A stretch of DNA of 64,000 bases from an uncultured Pelagibacteraceae bacterium (GTDB lineage Bacteria; Pseudomonadota; Alphaproteobacteria; Pelagibacterales; Pelagibacteraceae), in contig CABYNS010000001.1 in assembly GCA_902520335.1 (NCBI GenBank), positions 159,604 to 223,603 on the forward strand, written 5' to 3'. The notes under the pieces were generated by a model that saw only the letters and a list, made by a program, of their open reading frames with translations, did not search any database and had not been told where the DNA came from. A program made the position numbers and the translations under genes. This document shows, one piece after another, positions 32,234 through 42,044 of this stretch; the first letter of the stretch is position 1; the number at the start of each line of letters is the position of its first letter.

Positions 32234-33631
32234 ATGAATAAAGAAAATAAATTAATTCCTGGATTACCCTCAGGTTTTGAAGATAGATGGAATAAAAAAT
32301 TACTTCTCAAAAAAAGACTATTAAGGGTTATTGAGAAAAATTTTATTAAATATGGATTTGATCCATTGGAAACACCATCATTTGAAATTAGTGAAAATAT
32401 AGGCTCCTTTCTTACAGAGGATGAAAATAATCCTATGTCTGACGTGTTCACTTTTGATGATGGTGAAAAGAATATTACTTTAAGATATGATTTATCAAGC
32501 CCACTTGCTAGATTTGTTGCACAAAATAATCAAGAGCTTCCTTCAATATATAAAAGATATGCAATTCAAAATGTATTTAGAAATGAAAAATCTGGAAATG
32601 CAAGGTACAGGGAATTTACTCAAGCAGATTGTGATATAGTTGGAAACGTTAATTCTGCACAAGCTAATGCCGAGCTGTGTAATTTGATCTCAAATGCATT
32701 GATAGATTGTGGTTTAAAAAAAGATCAGTTTACAATTAATGTCAGTAATAGAAAAATTGTTCAAGGTTTAATCGAGGATTTGAAGATTGAAAAAGATAAA
32801 CAAATTAAAGTAATGAGAGCAATAGATAAACTCGATAAACCAGGTTTTGGTTTAAAGGGTGTCGAAGAATTATTGAAAAAAGAGAGAAAAGATAAAAGTG
32901 GAGCTATAACAAAAGGAGCAAACTTAAGTGATGAACAAGCTTCAAAAATCTTAAATTTTTTAAGGATTGAAGATTTGAAGGAACTTAAAGAAAATTTTAA
33001 AAATCCTATTACTCAAGAGGGTATTAAAGAATTAGAGGAATTATTTGAATTTTTGAATTTTGGAAATTATTCCGACCAAGTAAAAACAAATTTTACGATA
33101 GTTAGAGGTCTAGATTATTATGATGGGTTTTGTGTTGAAACCAATCTAAATTTTAAAGCAAAAAATATTAAAGGTAAGGAAGTTGATATTGGAAGTATTT
33201 GTTCAGGTGGACAGTACAATCAATTGATTTCAAGATTTAAGGGTGTAGATATTCCAGGGACAGGTGTCAGTATTGGTGTTGATAGATTGCTATTTGCAAT
33301 GATGCAATTAAATCAAATAGAAGTTGATACACAAAATCCAGTTATTGTTTGTGTAATGGATGAAAAATATTTAAAAAATTATTACGAAATTCTGAATAAT
33401 TTAAGAAAAAATAATATCAATTCAGAAATATTTTTGGATAGTAAAAAAAATCTAGGTAAGCAACTTACTTATGCTGATAAAAGAGAATGTCCAGTCGCAG
33501 TTATCTGCAGTGAAAATGAATTTAAAGATAATAAAATAACATTAAAAAATCTACTAGGAGTCAAAGGGGAGAATAACCAAATTACATTTCCAAAAGAAAA
33601 TTTAATAAATGAAATCAAAAAATTTATCTGA
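32234..33631 (+). CDS. hisS: Histidyl-tRNA synthetase
   Basis: LRYDLSSPLARFVA, YRVFRNE-like motif 2 (NVFRNEKSGNARYREFTQADCDIVG), RGLDYYDGF, GVSIGVDRL. Start set at 32234 because the track start lies inside tRNA-His. Confidence 0.94.
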   Translation: MNKENKLIPGLPSGFEDRWNKKLLLKKRLLRVIEKNFIKYGFDPLETPSFEISENIGSFLTEDENNPMSDVFTFDDGEKNITLRYDLSSPLARFVAQNNQELPSIYKRYAIQNVFRNEKSGNARYREFTQADCDIVGNVNSAQANAELCNLISNALIDCGLKKDQFTINVSNRKIVQGLIEDLKIEKDKQIKVMRAIDKLDKPGFGLKGVEELLKKERKDKSGAITKGANLSDEQASKILNFLRIEDLKELKENFKNPITQEGIKELEELFEFLNFGNYSDQVKTNFTIVRGLDYYDGFCVETNLNFKAKNIKGKEVDIGSICSGGQYNQLISRFKGVDIPGTGVSIGVDRLLFAMMQLNQIEVDTQNPVIVCVMDEKYLKNYYEILNNLRKNNINSEIFLDSKKNLGKQLTYADKRECPVAVICSENEFKDNKITLKNLLGVKGENNQITFPKENLINEIKKFI

Positions 33632-34667
33632 CAAAATCCTTAGCTCAGTTCAGTCTAAAGGATTTAAATATATTGAATTACCATCAGTTATTGAGACTAA
33701 TCATATAGTTCAAAGATCTGGTGAAAGTTTTAGAAAATTTATTTTTTCATTCACAGATCAGACAGGTAATGAATTATGTTTAAGACCTGACCTTACCATT
33801 GCTTCTTGTCTTAGATATTTAAAAAACAATTTAAAGGGCAAAGAAAAAATATTTTATAGCGGACAGGCCTATAGAAAATCTCAAAATAAAAAGGACTCTA
33901 TAATCCGAAATCAAGTTGGTTTTGAGATTATAGGATCAAAAGATGAAAAAAATGATGACAAAGAAATAATAAATACATCACTTAAATCACTAAAAAATTT
34001 AAAATATTCAAATGGCACACTCACTATTGGAAATGTGGAAATTTTTAATCTTCTAATATCTAAATTAGATATACCGAAAAGATGGAAATTAAGACTTACA
34101 AGACATTTTTGGCGAGAAGATTATTTCAGTGATTTACTAAAAAGATTAGAGACAAATTCTGATGTAGATCCAACTATTGTTGAAGTTGATAAAAGACGAT
34201 ATTTAAAAATGTTAAAGGATAATCAATCATCAATTGTTGCAGGTAGAACATTAAAAGAAATTTTAGAAAGGTTTGATAAAAAGATTAAGGATCCAAGAAG
34301 AGCAAGTAAAGGAAGTAATACATCGAAAATCATTAAAGAGTTTCTAAAAATTAAATGTCCAATAAATAAAGCTGCAAAGGAATTAAATAAATTTTTTAAA
34401 AAACATAAAATAAACCTTTTTGTTGATCAGAAATATTTTCCTGTCTCAAAAAATAAAATATCTAAATTGAGTGTGGTTTTTTCATCAGCCTTTGGTAGAC
34501 AATTGGAGTATTACACTGGCATAGTTTTTAAAATAGATATCAAATTAAAGTCGAAAATTATTAATTGTTGTAATGGTGGTCGTTATGACAAATTAATTTC
34601 TGATCTTGGTTCAAAAAAAAAAACACCAGCTGTTGGAGCAGCTTTTAATTTAAATTATCAATCATGA
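33609..34667 (+). CDS. hisZ: ATP phosphoribosyltransferase regulatory subunit (HisRS paralogue)
   Basis: LCLRPDLTIASCLRYL, FYSGQAYRKSQ, class II fold; between hisS and hisG. Confidence 0.85.
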   Translation: MKSKNLSDKILSSVQSKGFKYIELPSVIETNHIVQRSGESFRKFIFSFTDQTGNELCLRPDLTIASCLRYLKNNLKGKEKIFYSGQAYRKSQNKKDSIIRNQVGFEIIGSKDEKNDDKEIINTSLKSLKNLKYSNGTLTIGNVEIFNLLISKLDIPKRWKLRLTRHFWREDYFSDLLKRLETNSDVDPTIVEVDKRRYLKMLKDNQSSIVAGRTLKEILERFDKKIKDPRRASKGSNTSKIIKEFLKIKCPINKAAKELNKFFKKHKINLFVDQKYFPVSKNKISKLSVVFSSAFGRQLEYYTGIVFKIDIKLKSKIINCCNGGRYDKLISDLGSKKKTPAVGAAFNLNYQS

Positions 34668-35350
34668 AAAATTTAATTAATATAGGAATACCAAGTAAGG
34701 GACGGTTAAGAAAAGATGTTTTAAAAATTTTTACTAAAAAAAGATTAAAGCTTATTTCTGAGCGAGGGGAAAGAGATTTGATAGGTTCAATAAAAAATAA
34801 ATTAAACATAAAAATTTTATATTTGCACGCTAGAGAAATTATTGAAAGATTAGGAGACGGTTCTTTAGATATTGGCTTTTCTGGTTTTGATTTATTAAAA
34901 GAAAGTGAGATAAATACCCAAAACAAAATAAACGTTGTTAAAAAACTTGATTTTGGAAATGCTAATCTAGTTGTAGCTATACCTGATCCTTGGATTGATG
35001 TTCAAACAATAGCTGACCTAGAAGAAATTGCGTTTGAATTTAGAGATAAAAAGAAAAAAAGATTAAGAGTTGCAACTAAGTATCCAAATTTAACTAGGGA
35101 TTTTTTATTTTCTAAAGGTGTTACCCAATTTAAATTGGTTGATAGTTTAGGAGCAACTGAAGCTTACCCTTTTACTGGTTCAGCTGAATTAATTACAGAC
35201 ATAACATCTACGGGTGAAACTCTTAGAGCGAATAACCTACGTATATTGAAAGATGGAGAAATCTTAAAATCTCAAGCTTGTATTTTTACTTCAAAAAAAA
35301 ATAGTAAAAAAAAAGGTTTAAAAAATTTTGTTAAATTACTTTCTAAGTAA
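34664..35350 (+). CDS. hisG: ATP phosphoribosyltransferase, short form
   Basis: IGIPSKGRLRKDVLKIF, RVATKYPNLTRDF, VDSLGATEAYPFTGSAELITDITSTGETLRAN. Confidence 0.94.
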   Translation: MKNLINIGIPSKGRLRKDVLKIFTKKRLKLISERGERDLIGSIKNKLNIKILYLHAREIIERLGDGSLDIGFSGFDLLKESEINTQNKINVVKKLDFGNANLVVAIPDPWIDVQTIADLEEIAFEFRDKKKKRLRVATKYPNLTRDFLFSKGVTQFKLVDSLGATEAYPFTGSAELITDITSTGETLRANNLRILKDGEILKSQACIFTSKKNSKKKGLKNFVKLLSK

Positions 35351-35467
35351 TTTATCTTTAAAGTATATGAGAATAATTTTGATGATATCAAAATTTCTTA
35401 TTATTACATAAGTAGCTATTAGAACCCCTATTTCAAAAATAATTTTTAAAATAAGATATAATTCCAT
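35336..35467 (-). CDS. 43-aa small membrane protein (not in supplied ORF track)
   Basis: Reverse strand MELYLILKIIFEIGVLIATYVIIRNFDIIKIILIYFKDKLLRK; AAGGGA 5-6 nt upstream of ATG; overlaps hisG 3' end by 15 nt. Confidence 0.5.
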   Translation of the reverse strand: MELYLILKIIFEIGVLIATYVIIRNFDIIKIILIYFKDKLLRK

Positions 35468-35497
35468 AAAAATCCCTTATAATACAAGTTACGAATC

Positions 35498-36589
35498 ATG
35501 GACACAATTTTATTAATAATTTTGATTTTAATGTTTGGAGCAATCCTGGCTATTTTGTATTTAAATATAAAGTCTAAGAAAGAGAACAGAGCTGATGAGA
35601 CTAATGAAATAGCAAATTTGAATGCGGAAATTATTAGATTAAAAGATAGCTTAAACTCTACAATCAATACATCTCTGAGTTCTATGTCTACTTCATTTAA
35701 CTCTTTATCAACTGGGGTTACAAAGGATATGACCGAAGCACTTACTAAAGTTGATGAGAAGGTTGGTAATTTTAATGAACAAGTAAAGCTTTTAAATCAA
35801 AGTCAAGAGGGAATTACTAAAATTTTAGCAGGGGTCAAAAAATATGGAACTCTAGCTGAGTATTCTTTGGATGCTCTAATTAAAGATTTATTACCTGCAT
35901 CTCAATATATGACTAATGTCAAAATGAAAGAAGATACAAGTGAAAACGTAGAATTTGCAATCAAGCTTCAAGGAGATGTTTTGGTTCCGGTAGACTCTCA
36001 TTTTCCAGTAGAAAAATTTAAGGCAATTACAGATGCGTACGAGGCAGATGATAAGAAAGCAGTTGCTGATGCTAGAACAAAATTAGCAAGTGCATTTAAG
36101 GTTAAAGCAAAAAGTGTTATGGAAAAATATATTGTTCCACCTAAAACTTCAAATTTTGCAATAGTGTATGCTCCTACAGAAAGTCTTTATAAAGAATTAA
36201 CTGAGTATCAAGACCCGAGCACTAAAGAGCTATTAACCCAAGAATTAATGAAAAAATATAAAATAGTAATTTGTGGCCCAAATACTCTTTCAGCTTATTT
36301 ACAGTCTTTACACATGGGCTTTCAGTCTCTTAAAATCTCAAAACACGCAACAGAGATTTATGATCATTTAAAAACTATTAGTACGAGATTTTCTAGTCAT
36401 TTTGATAATATTTATAAATTAAGAAAAAAACTTGAAGAGGCCATGACGGTTGTTGATAGTTTTGGAAAAGATGCAAGATCAATAACTAGAACTTTGGAAA
36501 ATATAAAAGATCCCGAGCAAGTTGAAAAAGCTGTTCTAACAGAGAACGTTGAGAGTTTTGTTGAAAGAAATAAACAAGTCAAAAAATAA
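35498..36589 (+). CDS. rmuC: DNA recombination protein RmuC
   Basis: N-terminal TM, coiled coil, then QGDVLVPVDSHFPVEKF, FAIVYAPTESLY, CGPNTLSAYLQSLHMGFQSL. Confidence 0.9.
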   Translation: MDTILLIILILMFGAILAILYLNIKSKKENRADETNEIANLNAEIIRLKDSLNSTINTSLSSMSTSFNSLSTGVTKDMTEALTKVDEKVGNFNEQVKLLNQSQEGITKILAGVKKYGTLAEYSLDALIKDLLPASQYMTNVKMKEDTSENVEFAIKLQGDVLVPVDSHFPVEKFKAITDAYEADDKKAVADARTKLASAFKVKAKSVMEKYIVPPKTSNFAIVYAPTESLYKELTEYQDPSTKELLTQELMKKYKIVICGPNTLSAYLQSLHMGFQSLKISKHATEIYDHLKTISTRFSSHFDNIYKLRKKLEEAMTVVDSFGKDARSITRTLENIKDPEQVEKAVLTENVESFVERNKQVKK

Positions 36590-36626
36590 TTTCTTTTTTC
36601 AGATAATACCGACTATAAGAAATCAC

Positions 36627-37313
36627 ATGCGTTGGAACAAAAAATATGATTATCCTAAAAGTTCAAGAGCAACAGAAGATGGAATAAGAAGATATGTGTT
36701 AGGTGAAGCTAAATTACCTAGTGTAACATCAATACTTGATGCAACAAAGTCAGAGGAAGATAAAGCAGCTTTGGCTAACTGGAGAGAGAGAACCGGTCAC
36801 AAAGAAGCTGAAGCTATTACAAAGGCAGCAAGTAGCAGAGGTTCTCAGATGCACAGCTATTTAGAGTCTTTTCTTTTGGGAAGAGAAAATTTGAGTTTTT
36901 TTGAAGACAATGAGCAATATAAAAAAATGGCAAAAGAAATTATTGATAAAGGTTTAACAAATAGATTAGAGGAAATATATGGCGTGGAGGCCACTATGCA
37001 TTATCCTGATAGATATGCAGGAACAGCAGACTGCGTCGGTGTTTATGAAGGAAAAGAAACGATAATTGATTTTAAGCAGTCCAATAAACCAAAAAAAGCA
37101 GAATACATAGATTCTTGGTTTTTACAAACTGCTGCCTATTCTTTAGCACACAATGTTGTTTACAATTCAAATATCAATACATGTGTTATTTTAGTTTGTA
37201 CAGTGGATAATTTATTTCAAGAGTTTAAAATTCAAGGGCCTGAACTAATAACATATCAAAATTTGTTTCTGGGTAGATTAAAAAAGTTTAATGAAATGAA
37301 TAATTTAGTTTAA
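36627..37313 (+). CDS. PD-(D/E)XK exonuclease, phage-exonuclease/MGME1-like
   Basis: LPSVTSILDATK, SSRGSQMHSYLESFLLG, YAGTADCVGVYEGKETIIDFKQSNKPK, LQTAAYSLAH; start set at Met 36627. Confidence 0.75.
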   Translation: MRWNKKYDYPKSSRATEDGIRRYVLGEAKLPSVTSILDATKSEEDKAALANWRERTGHKEAEAITKAASSRGSQMHSYLESFLLGRENLSFFEDNEQYKKMAKEIIDKGLTNRLEEIYGVEATMHYPDRYAGTADCVGVYEGKETIIDFKQSNKPKKAEYIDSWFLQTAAYSLAHNVVYNSNINTCVILVCTVDNLFQEFKIQGPELITYQNLFLGRLKKFNEMNNLV

Positions 37314-37319
37314 TAAAGA

Positions 37320-38756
37320 ATGGATAAGATTGTAATTTACGATACTGAAACTACGAATTCAACAATATGGGGATCCATAATTGAAGTTGGGGCTGTTGTA
37401 GTTGATAAAAATTTAAAAGAAATTGGAAAGTTGAATATAAGAGGACGAATGCCAGAAGGTGAGGTGCCAAGTGCAAAGGCTTTACTTGTAAATTCAACTA
37501 GTATTGATTTATTAACTAAAGGTAATTACTCACATTATGATTTTTTAGGTGTTGTTGAAAACTTTTTTTCAAAATGTGCCCCTGCAATGTTTATTGGTTG
37601 GTCAAATTTAAATTTTGATCGGAGAATGTTCCACTTTAATTTTTTTAAGGGCAATCGCTATCCTTACGCTACTCACTCATCACCTAATAGTGAACATGAT
37701 GGATTACATATAGCTAGAGCAGCTCAAACTTTAAATTCTGAAACTTTAAAAACAGAATTAACGGAAGCAGGAAACCCAAGCCTAGCACTAGAATCTTTAT
37801 CAAGGATGCAAGGCTTCGACACTTCAGCAAGCCACACTGCCTACGTTGATGCTCAAAATTCATTGAAAGTACTTCGAATTATTAAAGATAAACATAAAGA
37901 AAATTGGGAAACATTTTTAAAAACATCAACTAAAACAAGCGTAGAAACGTTTTTAAAAAATGAGGGCATATATTCTATTTTTGAAAATGTGAAGGGTAGA
38001 AATATGATGTATCTCACTAGCACACTACATCCAAATCATTGTTTTCATCCATCTTACGCATCGTGGGGATATGTTTGGGATTTAAGAAGAGATCCAGAAC
38101 CGCTATTAAACTTACCAATAAATCAATTGAGAGATATATTAAAAAAATATAGTCCCAAGGCTTTAAGAGTTTTGAAAACTAATAAAGCTCCAGTAATTTT
38201 GGATAAAGAGTTTGCCTTAGAACAAAAACCTTATTTAGACTTGGATTTAGAAACTATAAAAAAAAGAGCACAAATGGTCAGAAATAATGAAAATTTTTGT
38301 AAAAATATACAAATTATAAATAGAGAGGCAGCAGAGGAAAAAGAGCAAACAAAAACTCAGGAAGATCTATTACCTGAAGAAACTTTGTATGAAAAATTTA
38401 TTCCAAATAAAGATACTGCTCTTTTTAAAACCTGGCATAGTTCATCTTGGGAAGATAAGTTGAGATTACTAGATAAATTTCAAGACAAAAGATGTAGTTG
38501 GTTTGGTCAAAAAATAATTTATCAAGAAGCCCCTCAAATTTTGCCACCTGATTTATATAAAAATATTAAAAGTGAAATTGCTAGACGTATATTAAGTAAG
38601 AATAAAGAGAAATGGCAAACGGTAAATATGGCATATAATGAGATCGACTATTTGAGAGATCAAGCAGATAAAAGAGATGATAAAAATGAATTAAATAAAC
38701 TAGACGAAATAAATGATTTTATTATGTCTATTGAAAAGAAATATGAAATTGCCTAG
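37320..38756 (+). CDS. DEDD-type 3'-5' exonuclease, exodeoxyribonuclease I-like
   Basis: YDTETTNSTIWGSIIEVGAVVVD, FIGWSNLNFDRRMFHFNFF, HTAYVDAQNSLKVLRII. Confidence 0.75.
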   Translation: MDKIVIYDTETTNSTIWGSIIEVGAVVVDKNLKEIGKLNIRGRMPEGEVPSAKALLVNSTSIDLLTKGNYSHYDFLGVVENFFSKCAPAMFIGWSNLNFDRRMFHFNFFKGNRYPYATHSSPNSEHDGLHIARAAQTLNSETLKTELTEAGNPSLALESLSRMQGFDTSASHTAYVDAQNSLKVLRIIKDKHKENWETFLKTSTKTSVETFLKNEGIYSIFENVKGRNMMYLTSTLHPNHCFHPSYASWGYVWDLRRDPEPLLNLPINQLRDILKKYSPKALRVLKTNKAPVILDKEFALEQKPYLDLDLETIKKRAQMVRNNENFCKNIQIINREAAEEKEQTKTQEDLLPEETLYEKFIPNKDTALFKTWHSSSWEDKLRLLDKFQDKRCSWFGQKIIYQEAPQILPPDLYKNIKSEIARRILSKNKEKWQTVNMAYNEIDYLRDQADKRDDKNELNKLDEINDFIMSIEKKYEIA

Positions 38757-38790
38757 TTGACTTTAATAAACAAATTAATAGAAAGGGTTT

Positions 38791-39108
38791 ATGCTTATAG
38801 ATTTTAAGGATGAAGATTTTGAAAACAAAATTAAAAGTGAAGACGTTTCGGTAATCCAGTTTAGTGCAGCTTGGTGTGGGCCTTGTAAGTCTTTAAAACC
38901 AATTATGGACAAGCTTGCTGTTGAGTATAAAGACAAGGCTGGTTTTTATTACGCTGATATAGAAGATGGTGGTATTAATACTGGAAGTGCTGCTGGAATA
39001 AGAGGTGTTCCAACAGTGATAATCTATAAAAAAGGTGTCGAGATTGATAGAAAAGTTGGTGGCGTACCAGAAAGCCATATGAAAGAGTTTTTAGAAAAAA
39101 ATATCTAA
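38791..39108 (+). CDS. Thioredoxin
   Basis: FSAAWCGPCKSLKPIMDKLA, GIRGVPTVIIYKKG. Confidence 0.93.
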   Translation: MLIDFKDEDFENKIKSEDVSVIQFSAAWCGPCKSLKPIMDKLAVEYKDKAGFYYADIEDGGINTGSAAGIRGVPTVIIYKKGVEIDRKVGGVPESHMKEFLEKNI

Positions 39109-40376
39109 TTTAAGTTTAATATTTCGCCAGCTAAATACAAAGATCCAGTAATTATTAAGATATCATTTTCTTTAAGCAATAAATTTTTAATTGCTCTCTC
39201 AATATCTTCTTCATATTTAACATTTTCAATATTCTTAAATTTTTCTTTTAATTTTTTACCACTGATTGCGTTTGGTTGATTTGGGATATCAACGGTGGTT
39301 AGAGATGATATATCTTTAAAGTAACTAATATACTTTTCATGATCTTTATTAGACATCATTCCTATAATAAAATGCTTATTACAATCTAAAGTTTGGAGAT
39401 ACTCATTTAAAACCCTAGCACCATCCTCATTATGACTTCCATCTAACAATAATTGGTTATTTTTGATTAGATCTTTAATTTTTCCAGACTTTATTTCTTG
39501 TAATCTGCCAATACTCTCAATTTTGGTAATTGCATTTTTTATATCATCATCCTTAATTTCTAAATTTAGTTGTCTTATTGTTGCTATTGCTGTTGAAATA
39601 TTTTCTAATTGAAATTGTCCAAGAATATTTGGCAACGGTAGTTTTAAGCCACCAAATTTATCCTCATAATAAAAGAAACCATTCTCTCCAATAGAATAGC
39701 TAAAATCTTCGTTAAAAAACAATTTTTTGGATGAATTTTTTAAAATTGTTTTCTTAATGTATTTAGTTGTATTTATTAAGTTTTGTTTAGATACAATTAT
39801 GTTTGAATTTAAAAGTGATGATGTTTTTTCAAAAACAATTTTTTCTATCGTTCGCTTACCTTCTGGCAGCCAGTCAAGATGATCTTTACTAATAGAGCAT
39901 ACTACACTTGCAAGGTTATTTTTTAGTATATTAGTGGCATCGAATCTATGAAATAAACCTGCTTCAATCAAATTGATATTATTAGTGTATTGTGCAGCTT
40001 TGTAAAAAAAACAAGCAGTTAAAATTTCAAAAAATGTGATTGGTTCATTTTTGTTTATTTTTTCAACTTCTTCAAAAATATCTGCTAATTTTTCATCTTT
40101 CAATTGTTGATTATTAAAAATAAATCTTTCATTAATTCTTTGAATATGGGGACTTGAATAAACATTACATTTAATATTTGCTTCTTTTAATATTGAGAAG
40201 ATAGCGTTTATTGTAGATTGTTTTCCATTAGTACCAACCACAGAAATTGCTTTTATTTTATCTTGAGGATTACCTAATCTTTCACAAAGAGTTTTTATAC
40301 GATTTAAGCTTAGATCTATTTCCTTAGGATGCAGCTTTTGTAAGCGACTGAGTATTTTCTGTAGTTTCATTTTCAT
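39105..40376 (-). CDS. folC: Folylpolyglutamate/dihydrofolate synthase
   Basis: LHPKEIDLSLNRI, VVGTNGKQSTINAIFSIL, ISKDHLDWLPEG, LLDGSHNEDGARVL. Confidence 0.92.
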   Translation of the reverse strand: MKMKLQKILSRLQKLHPKEIDLSLNRIKTLCERLGNPQDKIKAISVVGTNGKQSTINAIFSILKEANIKCNVYSSPHIQRINERFIFNNQQLKDEKLADIFEEVEKINKNEPITFFEILTACFFYKAAQYTNNINLIEAGLFHRFDATNILKNNLASVVCSISKDHLDWLPEGKRTIEKIVFEKTSSLLNSNIIVSKQNLINTTKYIKKTILKNSSKKLFFNEDFSYSIGENGFFYYEDKFGGLKLPLPNILGQFQLENISTAIATIRQLNLEIKDDDIKNAITKIESIGRLQEIKSGKIKDLIKNNQLLLDGSHNEDGARVLNEYLQTLDCNKHFIIGMMSNKDHEKYISYFKDISSLTTVDIPNQPNAISGKKLKEKFKNIENVKYEEDIERAIKNLLLKENDILIITGSLYLAGEILNLN

Positions 40377-41247
40377 CAGTGCTTATATCAGAATTTTTCT
40401 TTAACAATATTGATAATAAAGTTCCTATTTTTTCTGATAAATCTTTTCTTTCGACAATAAGATCTACAAAAGCAGGATTTTTCTCAACACGTTGAAAACC
40501 TTCAGGTAATTCTTCTTTAACTGTTCCCTGGATGACACGGGCCCCGGCAAAAGCCAAAAGAGCACCTGGTTCCGCAAAATGTATATCACCAAGCATAGCA
40601 TAAGATGCAGTGATTCCACCTGCTGTGGGATCAGTAATACAAACTAAGTATGGCAAATTTTTTTTTTTAAGTTCATTTATTGCAAGTGTTGTCCTAGTCA
40701 TTTGCGATAGTGAAATTAAACTTTCCATCATCCTCATTCCGCCACCAGAGCTAACACATAAAAATGGTGTTTTATTTTCAATTGCATGTTGAATACCATA
40801 TAAAAATGCCTCTCCTTCAGCAGCTGCCATTGATGCTCCTAAAAAATCAAAATCAGACGCGACAGCCGTTATTTTGATATCATTAATCGATCCACTAACG
40901 ACCATCATTCCACAATCCATCCCCGTTTTTTTTCTAGCACTTTTTAATCTATCTTTATAAGATTTTGAATCACTCCACTCTAAAGGATCATCTTTTGGAA
41001 TTGGCGTTTTAAATATTTCATAATTATCTTTTCCAAATAGGATATCGAATCTTTGTTTTGGTTTTATCCTATGGTGTTTATTACATTCAGGACAAACCCA
41101 AAGATTTATCTCTAAATCTTTTTTCAAAATTGGACCTTTGCAACAAGAAGTCCAATCACTATTTGCAATTTCCTCTTTAGAGGCTCTCTTATGGATTGCA
41201 GATTTTATTTTTTCACCTGCTTTAATAATTTTGGTAATCCAGTTCAT
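40324..41247 (-). CDS. accD: Acetyl-CoA carboxylase carboxyltransferase subunit beta
   Basis: CxxC zinc ribbon (SCCKGP..WVCPECNKHHRI), SSGGGMRMMESLISLSQM, DPTAGGITASYAMLGDI. Confidence 0.95.
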   Translation of the reverse strand: MNWITKIIKAGEKIKSAIHKRASKEEIANSDWTSCCKGPILKKDLEINLWVCPECNKHHRIKPKQRFDILFGKDNYEIFKTPIPKDDPLEWSDSKSYKDRLKSARKKTGMDCGMMVVSGSINDIKITAVASDFDFLGASMAAAEGEAFLYGIQHAIENKTPFLCVSSGGGMRMMESLISLSQMTRTTLAINELKKKNLPYLVCITDPTAGGITASYAMLGDIHFAEPGALLAFAGARVIQGTVKEELPEGFQRVEKNPAFVDLIVERKDLSEKIGTLLSILLKKNSDISTDENETTENTQSLTKAAS

Positions 41248-42044
41248 TTTATTTTATTTTTTAATCTACTTACTAACTTACCTACATTTATGACAGGATT
41301 TTGTCTACTTTTTAAACTCTTGGTAATTTCTTTACAAATAGCACTCCCAACAACTAATCCATCAGCAGATTTAAGCTTACTAATTGTTTTTTCTGTAATT
41401 CCAAAACCAATTACAGTCTTTTTTCTGGGATTAATTCTTTTTATTTTTTTATAATTTTTAAGTATTTCGTGTGGTGATACTTTAAGTTTTCCTCCAGTAG
41501 TACTTAGCATTGAAATAAGATAATTCATTTCATGAGAGTCTTGTATAATTCTTTTTAGTCTTTTATTTGTTGTTGTAGGTGACAAAAGTTGAATAAAACA
41601 GATTGACTTATCTTTACACTTTTTTGCAAAATTTTTGTTCTCAGGCCAAGGCAAATCTACAACTATTAATCCATTTACTCCTGAAATTTTACATTTTTTT
41701 AAAAAATTGTTCTCACCATACTGAAAAATCATATTGTAGTATCCCATTAATATAATTGGTTTAGATTTTTCTAATTTCTTAAAGTCCTTAACAACTTGAA
41801 AGATGTCATTAATTTTTATTCCATTTTTGATAGCTCTATAAGCACTAGTTTGAATTTGGCTCCCATCCGCAACAGGAGTGTTGTGAGGAACACCTACTTC
41901 TAGAATATCAGCATTTTTAGAAATTGATTTTAATATTGATAAAGATTGTTTTTTTGAGCTATCACCTGCAACAGTATAAGTTAATAAAGCTGGTCTGTTT
42001 TCCTTATTTGCTTTTTTCAATGCTATACTAATTGGATTTGACAT
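41244..42044 (-). CDS. trpA: Tryptophan synthase alpha chain
   Basis: ILEVGVPHNTPVADGSQIQ, PIILMGYYNMIFQYG, GLIVVDLPWPE. Confidence 0.95.
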   Translation of the reverse strand: MSNPISIALKKANKENRPALLTYTVAGDSSKKQSLSILKSISKNADILEVGVPHNTPVADGSQIQTSAYRAIKNGIKINDIFQVVKDFKKLEKSKPIILMGYYNMIFQYGENNFLKKCKISGVNGLIVVDLPWPENKNFAKKCKDKSICFIQLLSPTTTNKRLKRIIQDSHEMNYLISMLSTTGGKLKVSPHEILKNYKKIKRINPRKKTVIGFGITEKTISKLKSADGLVVGSAICKEITKSLKSRQNPVINVGKLVSRLKNKIK

